Part shown: positions 1 through 5,245 of the stretch, in pieces
Layout: each line of letters starts with the position of its first letter
Numbering within the stretch: the first letter of the stretch is position 1
NCBI GenBank assembly: GCA_048527645.1
Contig: DBGFNI010000112.1
Location: 1 to 5,245 of the forward strand
Source: HGM12669 sp048527645
Lineage (GTDB): Bacteria > Bacillota > Clostridia > Oscillospirales > CAG-272
Direction: 5' to 3'
DNA length: 5,245 bases
Notes under the pieces: generated by a model
Seen by the model: the letters and a program-made list of their open reading frames with translations, nothing else
Told to the model about the DNA's origin: nothing
Database searches by the model: none
Translations under genes and position numbers: made by a program

Positions 1-80
1 AAGAATTTGTTTATATTCGGAGCACAGACAACGCTTGTTCCTTTTGATACAATTCTGCAAGGCGGTTTTGGAGATTTCCA

Positions 81-110
81 CCCTTTTCGCCTTCCCGAAA
101 ACGAAAGGGG
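81..110. repeat. Inverted repeat with two competing pairings
   Basis: CCCTTTTCG (81-89) pairs with CGAAAGGGG (102-110) over nine base pairs, one of them G-T, with a 12-base loop. The inner part TTTTCG (84-89) can instead pair with CGAAAA (96-101). The two hairpins exclude each other. No T-run follows on either strand, so it is not a plain terminator. Confidence 0.45.
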
Positions 111-130
111 CTCAAATCGGTAAGGTGTGC

Positions 131-156
131 GAAAAGCGCCCTGCCGGCGGTTTTTC
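131..156. terminator. Candidate bidirectional terminator hairpin downstream of the membrane protein gene
   Basis: Stem CGCC (137-140) with GGCG (146-149) around a five-base loop, then one G-G mismatch, then an A-tract (132-135) pairing with a T-tract (151-154). The A-stem-T arrangement could end transcription in either direction, including that of the membrane-protein gene about 110 bases upstream. The GC stem is short. If the promoter at 203-231 is real, it would instead act as an early attenuator for that RNA. Confidence 0.35.
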
Positions 157-202
157 ACAGATGCGGTCTCAACCAGCTCCCTTGAAAATGTGCAGGGTTT
201 TT

Positions 203-231
203 ATTATATTACGATTTGCGGATCATCGCAA
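203..231 (-). promoter_or_regulatory. Candidate promoter pointing out of the left end of the window
   Basis: On the minus strand TTGCGA (231-226, 4 of 6) is followed by a 17-base spacer and a perfect TATAAT (208-203). The predicted transcription start is near 196, so the RNA would run through the hairpins at 131-156 and 81-110 and past position 1. It lies 35-60 bases after the membrane-protein stop codon, so it could serve the next gene, outside the window, or a small RNA. AT-rich surroundings make chance matches more likely. Confidence 0.5.
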
Positions 232-265
232 GACCTATTTTTCAGATCGTTGCAATTTATGGCAT

Positions 266-700
266 CTATTTTGCATTCTGATACGAAATCAGAATGTGCG
301 CCGGCGCAAAGAATGCCGAGGCGATCACCAGCAAAATCGACCGGCTCATGACGCCGCTGAAGCAAAACAATGCTGACGGGATGATCGAAAGCGCCAGCGC
401 TCTGAAAACACTGTTTTTCTTCCGACAAATCATCCAGATTGCGCAGTAAAGGGGCACCAATGCGGTATCAACGATCAGATAAATCGCAAATGCAGCATCC
501 GACCACCAGCCAAAGTATGTCCCGGGGATATTGATGATCATCCATCCAAAGCAGCCGAATCTGCCGATTTGCTCAATGATTTCAACCGGCTTGTTATGCC
601 ATTTGTTTTCAAAGCCGCTTTTGCATCTGACGGCAAATACAATGTTCGGTATCATGATGACAATGATAAAAGCCAAGCCAAATACATTCAGCCATTCCAT
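266..700 (-). CDS. Small polytopic membrane protein of unknown function
   Basis: This is a 144-residue hydrophobic protein from ATG 700 to TAG 266. Five likely membrane segments are visible: about 3-24, 46-65, 69-91, 99-118 and 120-139. Positive charges lie in the loop 25-49 (R25, K27, K33, K37, R47) and in 93-100 (RKK and R100). By the positive-inside rule this puts the N-terminus outside and the C-terminus inside. The stretch around IEQIGRFGCFGWMIINIPG (42-60), with Gly and Cys residues in and beside the second segment, is the most distinctive part and probably its conserved core. I recall similar MEW-starting membrane proteins in Clostridia that are annotated only as hypothetical, and cannot verify this here. 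It has its own promoter and ribosome binding site and is separated from the glycosidase operon by a terminator, so no functional link to that operon is implied. No catalytic or transport motif was recognised. Confidence 0.82.
   Translation of the reverse strand: MEWLNVFGLAFIIVIMIPNIVFAVRCKSGFENKWHNKPVEIIEQIGRFGCFGWMIINIPGTYFGWWSDAAFAIYLIVDTALVPLYCAIWMICRKKNSVFRALALSIIPSALFCFSGVMSRSILLVIASAFFAPAHILISYQNAK
274..296. repeat. Perfect 9-bp hairpin at the 3' end of the membrane-protein gene
   Basis: Arms 274-282 (CATTCTGAT) and 288-296 (ATCAGAATG) are exact inverted copies around a five-base loop, extendable by G-T wobble pairs. It spans the last codons of the membrane protein. Neither strand has a T-run directly after it, so it is not a standard terminator; it could be an mRNA 3'-end structure or chance. 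Confidence 0.5.
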
Positions 701-709
701 AAAAAAGGT

Positions 710-713
710 CTCC
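710..713 (-). promoter_or_regulatory. Ribosome binding site of the small membrane protein gene
   Basis: GGAG on the minus strand lies nine bases before ATG 700. It decides the start: the frame stays open upstream to an ATG at 955, but that extension would read through the terminator (795-833), the promoter and the tandem repeat, and its residues look non-coding. Confidence 0.75.
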
Positions 714-724
714 GCAATCTCAGG

Positions 725-754
725 TTTGTTATATTCATGTTTGTTATATTCATG
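725..754. repeat. Perfect 15-bp tandem duplication in the promoter/leader region
   Basis: Two identical adjacent copies of a 15-base unit (725-739 and 740-754; plus strand TTTGTTATATTCATG). The copy nearer the promoter overlaps three bases of the -10 box, and the predicted transcription start falls within it, so most of the duplication forms the start of the leader RNA. It may be a binding site or a recent slippage duplication. Confidence 0.85.
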
Positions 755-780
755 ATAGCATATAAATGTGAAATTGTCTA
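752..780 (-). promoter_or_regulatory. Sigma-70/sigma-A type promoter of the small membrane protein gene
   Basis: On the minus strand TAGACA (780-775, 5 of 6 to consensus) is followed by a 17-base spacer and TATCAT (757-752, 5 of 6). The predicted start of transcription is near 745, giving a leader of about 45 bases before ATG 700. It sits immediately after the upstream operon's terminator, as expected for an independent unit. Confidence 0.7.
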
Positions 781-794
781 CCGCAACAGATGTC

Positions 795-833
795 AAAAAG
801 ACCGCCGGCGCACATTTGTGCGCCGGCGGTCTT
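795..833 (-). terminator. Rho-independent terminator of the glycosidase operon
   Basis: A perfect 17-bp inverted repeat (798-814 with 817-833, essentially a four-base loop) has a GC-rich core containing CGCCGGCG. Read on the minus strand, the stem runs directly into TTTTT (799-795). It lies about 130 bases beyond the stop codon at 966 and 15 bases before the -35 box of the next gene, so it separates the two transcription units. On the plus strand only CTT follows, so it is one-directional. Confidence 0.88.
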
Positions 834-899
834 GAAATGTTATGAAATGAAAATGCTTTTTCCCCCTTGGTACCATATGCAGAGAAAGCGCGTGTGGAA

Positions 900-945
900 C
901 GGCAATCGGGGGCACCGTTTTTACACAGAAACGGGATTCTTGCCG
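900..945. repeat. Imperfect nested inverted repeat downstream of the glycosidase operon
   Basis: Outer arms CGGCAA (900-905) and TTGCCG (940-945) pair perfectly, and inner arms CCGTTT (915-920) and AAACGG (929-934) pair perfectly. They are separated by an asymmetric internal loop of nine against five bases. On the plus strand a T5 run (948-952) follows, which would suit a terminator in that direction, but no plus-strand gene leads into it. On the minus strand, 20 bases after the glycosidase stop codon, it could instead protect the mRNA 3' end or pause polymerase before the real terminator at 795-833. Confidence 0.4.
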
Positions 946-965
946 GCTTTTTCAATCACAAAAAA

Positions 966-3101
966 TCAGGAGATGCTTTTTTTAATTTCGGCGAAAACGC
1001 CCTGCATGTTTTTGTAGGAGCGTTTGCATCTGGATGAAACGGTGATTTCACCGATCGGCTGATAGTTTGCACGAACCAGTTTGATTTCGCCTTCTTCACC
1101 CGCGCCGATGCAGATGTCTGAAAAATCGGCGAATTCTATTTCTTCGCCGTCAAGCTCGCCGATGCAAACGCCGAGCCGCGCGTTTGCGACATTCAGAAGA
1201 TACCAAGCCAAGCGGATTTCCAGCTTTCCGTCCCGGTAATAAAAATCGGCTTGGGAGCAGTAGTCCTTTGCATCGGGATTGGCATTGCCGTAACGGAGAA
1301 GTCCGCTTTCATAGAATTGTGGCGGGAGGGTTTTATTATCGTCGGGAAGATACATTTCGTTTGATATCAATGTATTGATTCGGTTGTATATCCCGCTGTT
1401 TTTCTCCGCTCTGCCGCCGTCGAACACCTGCTTTAACACAGTATAGTTGAAATGAAAAGTATCGTAATACGCGTCGCACAACAGGCGCGTTTGATCCTTG
1501 CCGTTGATTTTCAGAAGAAAATCGCAGTTTTTGTCGAAAGAAAGGTTATCTTTGCGGCTTTCGCGGCTGCCGACACCCAAAACCGAGATGGGAATATAAT
1601 AAGTGTCGTTTTCAAAGTCGAAGTCCTTGGGCAAATCGACGAGAATATGCATATAATCGGCGTCATACTGCACTTTGAGTGCGGTGTCTCCGACATATTC
1701 CGTGTTTTTCCAATCCTCAAAATTTCCGTCGGGATAGGCTTTGGAAACCTCAAAGCTGAGCAGCCCGTAGCCCTGCTCGGCGGAAGAGAGATTGTGCGTT
1801 CTGTCGGTCGGATCGTCGGGATAATACATCACCGTGTTCCAGGTTCTTTTGAACCATTCGTCCTGCCATGAAAAGAGTAATCCTCCGCAATACCCCTCAA
1901 GGGCGATGCTCCTTGTCATTTTGGCACAGTATTCGCCTTGCTCTTCCTCGGTAAGCCCGCCCTGATTGTAGCCGTCTACCGAGGTGTGCGCAACGCCGCG
2001 CGAGGTGGAAAGCCCGTATTCCGCGACCAGCACAGGCACGCTGTATTGGGTCCTCAGCTCTCTTAAATATGCCCTGTAAGCATCCGGATCGCCGTTTTCA
2101 TCGCGGAATGCAAGATATTCCTCCTGATGATTCATGAATTCGGGATAGTAGGGATATACATCGACTGCGGCGAATAGCCCTGCGGCATAGGAGGGGCGTT
2201 TGCAGATGTTTTCTGTATTGACAGAAACCGCATCTTCCTCTTCAAACGGTTCGTTGGAATGCTTGAGGGTATCGAGGGTTTGCCAGTTCAGAAATGCGAT
2301 CGGCGTCTGGTGCGCATAGTTTTCCGCCTCAAAGGCGATCAGCGTTTCGCCGACCTCGCAAAGGAACGCCTCGAAGGGAGCGGCGTCGGCATCGGTGTAG
2401 AGGTACTCCCCTGAAAACGCCGCCTCATCCGGGTGGGATGCGTTGGTTTCTATCACAAAATCCGCGGGGTATTCCAGTCCTAATATATACCCGATCACAT
2501 ACTGTGAAATATCCTTGTCATAAACGGCGGGGGAAAATTCACCGTAGGTTGTGTAATTGCTGTTGCCGTGAATGATATCCACCGTTTCCCGAACGGAGCG
2601 CTTAAAAGCGTTTATTAATATTTCATCGCTCTCAAGCGCATCGGTCAGCGTATACATCAAATCCTCGGAAAACCAGATCCCCTGTATCAAATAGAGCGGA
2701 TCGTCGGCGTGTTTCCTGTTATAATCGTAAAACGCTTTGTAAAAATCGGGATTCATCACCGTGAACACTCTTACGGTGTTGGCGTTCATTTCTTTGATTT
2801 GCCCGAACCACTCAAAATACGTTTCGTAGGAAACATTCGGGTTTGAAAGATCGGTCAGGGCAGAGGTCAGCCCCATGTTTACGCCCCTGATATAAAACAG
2901 GCTTGCCTGATCGCCCTCCCGTCGGTAAAAATAGCCGTTTGCGGAGGCAAAAAAGTCATAATTTTTGTCTGTGTCCGGCAGCGTCCCGCTTTTCGGCGGG
3001 GCGGGGTATGGGGATGCTTTTTCAGAGGCCGTGCCGTCCTTACAGCCTGATAAAGAAAGCAGGAAAGAAAGGATAAGCAGAGCCGAAACCAGTTTTTTCA
3101 T
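966..3101 (-). CDS. Lipoprotein clan GH-A-like TIM-barrel glycosidase with C-terminal CBM9-like domain
   Basis: Complete 711-residue protein starting at ATG 3101, with GGAG five bases upstream. Residues 1-20 form a lipoprotein signal (two Lys, a hydrophobic core, lipobox LSGC with Cys20), followed by a Ser/Pro-rich linker to about 45. The barrel runs from about 50 to 450: strand 1 RGVNMG (72-77), strand 2 around NTVRVFTVM (108-116), strand 4 GYILGLE with Glu210 (candidate acid/base), strand 5 PIAFLNW, strand 6 to YPYYP (316-320), strand 7 VLVAEYG with Glu361 (candidate nucleophile), strand 8 GGLLFSW (406-412), then QDEWFKRTWN (413-422). A C-terminal beta-sandwich of about 456-640 begins DGNFEDWKN and includes KLEIRLAW. 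It is a diverged paralog of the gene just upstream: 34 of 59 residues match by hand count between residues 241-299 here and 228-286 there. It probably acts on a polysaccharide at the outer face of the membrane. Hydrolase versus transglycosidase, and the substrate, are open. It is the last gene of its operon, with a terminator about 130 bases downstream. Confidence 0.9.
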   Translation of the reverse strand: MKKLVSALLILSFLLSLSGCKDGTASEKASPYPAPPKSGTLPDTDKNYDFFASANGYFYRREGDQASLFYIRGVNMGLTSALTDLSNPNVSYETYFEWFGQIKEMNANTVRVFTVMNPDFYKAFYDYNRKHADDPLYLIQGIWFSEDLMYTLTDALESDEILINAFKRSVRETVDIIHGNSNYTTYGEFSPAVYDKDISQYVIGYILGLEYPADFVIETNASHPDEAAFSGEYLYTDADAAPFEAFLCEVGETLIAFEAENYAHQTPIAFLNWQTLDTLKHSNEPFEEEDAVSVNTENICKRPSYAAGLFAAVDVYPYYPEFMNHQEEYLAFRDENGDPDAYRAYLRELRTQYSVPVLVAEYGLSTSRGVAHTSVDGYNQGGLTEEEQGEYCAKMTRSIALEGYCGGLLFSWQDEWFKRTWNTVMYYPDDPTDRTHNLSSAEQGYGLLSFEVSKAYPDGNFEDWKNTEYVGDTALKVQYDADYMHILVDLPKDFDFENDTYYIPISVLGVGSRESRKDNLSFDKNCDFLLKINGKDQTRLLCDAYYDTFHFNYTVLKQVFDGGRAEKNSGIYNRINTLISNEMYLPDDNKTLPPQFYESGLLRYGNANPDAKDYCSQADFYYRDGKLEIRLAWYLLNVANARLGVCIGELDGEEIEFADFSDICIGAGEEGEIKLVRANYQPIGEITVSSRCKRSYKNMQGVFAEIKKSIS

Positions 3102-5245
3102 TTTTTCTCCGTGTATTTTGCAAGATATTCTTGAAGCTCATAATAGGCGGGCTTGAGCCGCTCGTGCCAGGTCGGTGTGTTCCAACCGCTGTATTCGTAA
3201 TTCCCGCTGAGAGCAACCGTGAGCTTTTCCGAATCATTGCTCCTGTAAGCAAAGCCCAAATCAAAGCTTTCGTAGCTTTGTGCGGAAATGACCTGCGTTT
3301 TCCAAAAGTCGGATATTTGCTGCTTGCTGGACGGATCCATCACATTCAGCAGCTGCCACGGGATTCTTATTTCAAGTTTTCCGTCCTGATAACAGAAATC
3401 CGAGAGGGACTTATAATCCGCTGAATCGGGGTTTCCGTTTCCGTAGCGCAGCTTACCGGTTTCATATGCCTTGTCGGGGACAACCTCGCCCGTTCCCTTT
3501 ACGGTCAGATTATATCCGTAGCACAGGCGCATGATGTCGAACAAGCCGCTGTTTTTCTGATTGCTGTTTTCTTCACTCTTTATATCGCTGAGCTTTTTCG
3601 ATTCGAGGAAATAATAGTGAAAGGCGTCGTAATACCGGTCAACGAAAATATGCGAATTGTCCTTGCCGTTGATGTATATCAGAAAATCGGCGCCGTTGTC
3701 AAATTCGGCATTATAATCTGCGGCTTTCGTGTTTCCCTGATCCGCAATCGTATTGACAGGAATGATCAGGGTATCTTTTTCGAGATTAAAATCCGGAATA
3801 TCCAACATGAGATAAAGATAACGCTCGTCATTCTTGACAGAAAGACTGCCCTGGTCGGTCGTGACAGTGGGCGTGACGTTTTTCCACTCTGAGGTATCGC
3901 CGTCCACATAGCACGCCATGCTGTCCTCTCCCGGATCAAAGGAGAGGATTCCGAAGCACTGCTCCGTTGTCTGGATGTTTGACCAGAAGGGACGGCGGTC
4001 GGCAATATCGAACATCACGTTGTTCCAGGTACGCTTGAACCATTCGTCCTGCCATGTGAATACGATGCCGCCTGCGTATTTCGCTTCGTTGATGGACTCA
4101 AACATATTGATCAGCATTTTGCCCTGATCGGTTTCGTCCACCATTCCCTGATTATACCCCATGACGCTTTCGTGCCCCATACCGCGTGATGTGGGGATGC
4201 CGAATTCGGCCACGAGGATCGGAATGGTATGAGCGAGCTTGAGGTCTTCCAGATAGGCGAGATAGGTATTGACATTTCCGTTCTCATCCACATATTCCAG
4301 GTAGTCCTCCTGATAATTCAGGCTATCCGGATAATAGGGATAAATATGATAAGACGCAAACATCCCCGCGCCGAAGTTACGGCACTTGACGTTTTCGATG
4401 TTGACGGTCGCCTTGTCTTCGTCCTCATGCGGCTCGTTGGGATGCGTCAGCGGGTCTGTGGTGATCCAGTTGCTGAAAGCGAAAGGCGCCTGAAAGCTGT
4501 AATTTTCGGTTTCGTGCTTGATCATGGCATCGCCGACTCTGCACAAAAACGCCTCAAAAGGAGATGCGGTCTGGGTGTAAAGATATTCCCCGTCATAGTC
4601 TTTTTTGTCGGGATGCTGGTTGTCGGTATTCACGACAAAGTTTGGCTCCCATTCAATGCCGATAATCCAGCCTGCAAGCCATTGCGAGACATCTGCGGTG
4701 TATGTACCGTATGCTTCGCCGGCGGTTTCGGCGATTTTGGCATTGCCGTGTATGACATCCACAAGATTCTTTGCATCGGCGGTAAAATCGTTCAGGATTT
4801 TCTCATTTTCTGCATATGCGTCTGAAAGACGCTCGATGTCGTCCTCATTTACCCAGATTCCCTGAAATAGGAAAAGCGGATTCGATGCTTTTGCGTTGAA
4901 ATCCTTGAGCGCCTGATAAAACTGCGGCGGCATAAGCGTGTAGACGCGTATGCAGTTGCAGTTCATATCGCTGATATATCCGAACCAACGGTAATAGCTT
5001 TCATAGGAAATGGTCAGGTCTCCGGGAAAAAGCCCCGGTTCCGTGGCGCCGATGTTTACGCCGCGCATAAACAGCTGCTGCCAATCGCCGTCCTCGTAGA
5101 GATAAAGATAGTCGCCTTTTGCCCGGAATCTGTAGCTGATTCCCGACTGATTGTCGGTATAGGTTTCAAAGCCGGTTGCGGTCGCATCCTTTTTGTCTTT
5201 TTTTGCGGTATAAAAGGATATTCCGTGAATTCCGAACCTCTCCAA
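3098..5245 (-). CDS. Clan GH-A-like TIM-barrel glycosidase paralog with C-terminal CBM9-like domain (5' partial)
   Basis: The frame is open to the window edge. Its first in-window codon is TTG, probably internal, because no ribosome binding site is visible and the next Met (residue 60) lies inside barrel strand 1. Residues below count from the window edge. The order suggests a (beta/alpha)8 barrel: strand 1 RGVNIG (61-66), strand 2 around 97-105, strand 4 GWIIGIE ending at Glu198 (candidate acid/base), strand 7 ILVAEFG with Glu347 (candidate nucleophile), strand 8 GGIVFTW (392-398), then QDEWFKRTWN (399-408). From about 446 to 636 a beta-sandwich follows, opening with DGDTSEWKN and closing with KLEIRIPWQLLNV, the pattern seen in CBM9-like domains. 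A helical tail ends the protein. Fold knowledge implies an extracellular glycoside hydrolase or transglycosidase; the substrate is unknown. It overlaps the downstream paralog by 4 bases. The missing N-terminus should carry its export or anchoring signal. Assignment to a specific GH family was not possible by eye. Confidence 0.85.
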   Translation of the reverse strand: MERFGIHGISFYTAKKDKKDATATGFETYTDNQSGISYRFRAKGDYLYLYEDGDWQQLFMRGVNIGATEPGLFPGDLTISYESYYRWFGYISDMNCNCIRVYTLMPPQFYQALKDFNAKASNPLFLFQGIWVNEDDIERLSDAYAENEKILNDFTADAKNLVDVIHGNAKIAETAGEAYGTYTADVSQWLAGWIIGIEWEPNFVVNTDNQHPDKKDYDGEYLYTQTASPFEAFLCRVGDAMIKHETENYSFQAPFAFSNWITTDPLTHPNEPHEDEDKATVNIENVKCRNFGAGMFASYHIYPYYPDSLNYQEDYLEYVDENGNVNTYLAYLEDLKLAHTIPILVAEFGIPTSRGMGHESVMGYNQGMVDETDQGKMLINMFESINEAKYAGGIVFTWQDEWFKRTWNNVMFDIADRRPFWSNIQTTEQCFGILSFDPGEDSMACYVDGDTSEWKNVTPTVTTDQGSLSVKNDERYLYLMLDIPDFNLEKDTLIIPVNTIADQGNTKAADYNAEFDNGADFLIYINGKDNSHIFVDRYYDAFHYYFLESKKLSDIKSEENSNQKNSGLFDIMRLCYGYNLTVKGTGEVVPDKAYETGKLRYGNGNPDSADYKSLSDFCYQDGKLEIRIPWQLLNVMDPSSKQQISDFWKTQVISAQSYESFDLGFAYRSNDSEKLTVALSGNYEYSGWNTPTWHERLKPAYYELQEYLAKYTEKK
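3107..3110 (-). promoter_or_regulatory. Ribosome binding site of the lipoprotein glycosidase gene
   Basis: GGAG on the minus strand lies five bases before ATG 3101, inside the last codons of the upstream paralog. Together with the ATGA start/stop overlap it fixes the start codon and indicates translational coupling of the two paralogs. Confidence 0.8.

Larger units (their letters stand above)
1..200 (-). other. Intergenic structured element or gene remnant with two ATG-less reading frames
   Basis: No gene could be assigned here. On the minus strand two overlapping frames stay open unusually long without an ATG. One runs from 154 to a TAA at 11-13 (47 codons, ending QKEQALSVLRI). The other runs from 200 through the window edge (about 66 codons, containing KGTSVVCAPNINK, with a GTG at 158 but no well-placed ribosome binding site). 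The same stretch holds two hairpins and begins next to a promoter-like site. Two open frames in the same DNA suggest low stop-codon content from a structured or repeated sequence, not two proteins. I have an unverified impression that peptides like these recur in gut Clostridia annotations, which would fit a dispersed repeat. A decayed gene fragment or the leader of the next gene are alternatives. Confidence 0.4.

Noticed and set aside
1..200. T-box or other known riboswitch leader
   Set aside because: A GGGTGG stretch resembles part of a T-box antiterminator, but the rest of the conserved T-box sequence and the stem I motifs are absent. No TPP, SAM or cobalamin consensus was found.
295..306. 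A 12-base word TGTGCGCCGGCG shared with the terminator arm at 817-828
   Set aside because: It is short, GC-biased and partly palindromic; one copy lies in coding sequence. Chance is the simplest explanation.
35..376. Plus-strand open frame of 113 codons
   Set aside because: It overlaps the 3' end of the membrane-protein gene on the other strand, has no recognisable domain or ribosome binding site, and its composition looks random.
791..874. Short minus-strand frame from an ATG near 874 reading across the terminator
   Set aside because: About 27 codons, mostly within the hairpin (Arg-rich), with no ribosome binding site.
701..955. N-terminal extension of the membrane protein to an ATG at 955, giving 229 residues
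   Set aside because: It would run through a perfect terminator hairpin, a promoter and a tandem repeat, has no hydrophobic or domain pattern, and ATG 700 has a well-placed GGAG.
1452..1871. Plus-strand open frame of 139 codons inside the lipoprotein glycosidase
   Set aside because: It is an antisense shadow of the CBM9-like region. A similar hydrophobic shadow appears at 3617-3892 in the paralog, as expected from shared codons.
4229..4825. Plus-strand open frame of 198 codons inside the upstream glycosidase
   Set aside because: It lies wholly antisense to a conserved domain whose minus-strand frame has clear paralog support. It is rich in Val, Ile and Phe, as expected of a shadow frame.

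Overview
The window reads almost entirely on the minus strand. It has moderate GC content, Gram-positive style GGAG ribosome binding sites, a lipoprotein signal and sigma-A-type promoters. Together with a small membrane protein of a type I associate with Clostridia, this suggests a Firmicutes genome, most likely an uncultured gut-type Clostridia/Oscillospirales-like organism. That placement is an inference; there is no rRNA or marker gene here.

Positions 5245 to 966 hold two consecutive, translationally coupled minus-strand genes (4-base ATGA overlap at 3098-3101). They encode diverged paralogs. Each has a (beta/alpha)8 barrel of the clan GH-A type, with one candidate catalytic Glu at the end of strand 4 and one at the end of strand 7, followed by a C-terminal beta-sandwich resembling CBM9/DOMON-type carbohydrate-binding domains. 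The upstream copy is cut by the window edge at its N-terminus. The downstream copy is complete and is a predicted lipoprotein (lipobox Cys20). The pair probably works outside the membrane on a polysaccharide; the substrate, and whether the role is hydrolysis or transglycosylation, cannot be read from the sequence.

Positions 965 to 701 are intergenic: an imperfect hairpin (900-945), a strong rho-independent terminator with a perfect 17-bp stem (795-833) that closes the glycosidase operon, then a good promoter (752-780), a perfect 15-bp tandem duplication (725-754) and a ribosome binding site (710-713) for the next gene. Positions 700 to 266 encode a 144-residue, five-segment membrane protein of unknown function, apparently monocistronic.

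Positions 265 to 1 contain no convincing gene. They hold a promoter-like sequence (203-231), two hairpins (131-156 and 81-110), and two long overlapping reading frames on the minus strand that lack an ATG. This combination looks like a structured or dispersed intergenic element, or a gene remnant. No tRNA, rRNA, CRISPR array or insertion sequence was recognised.
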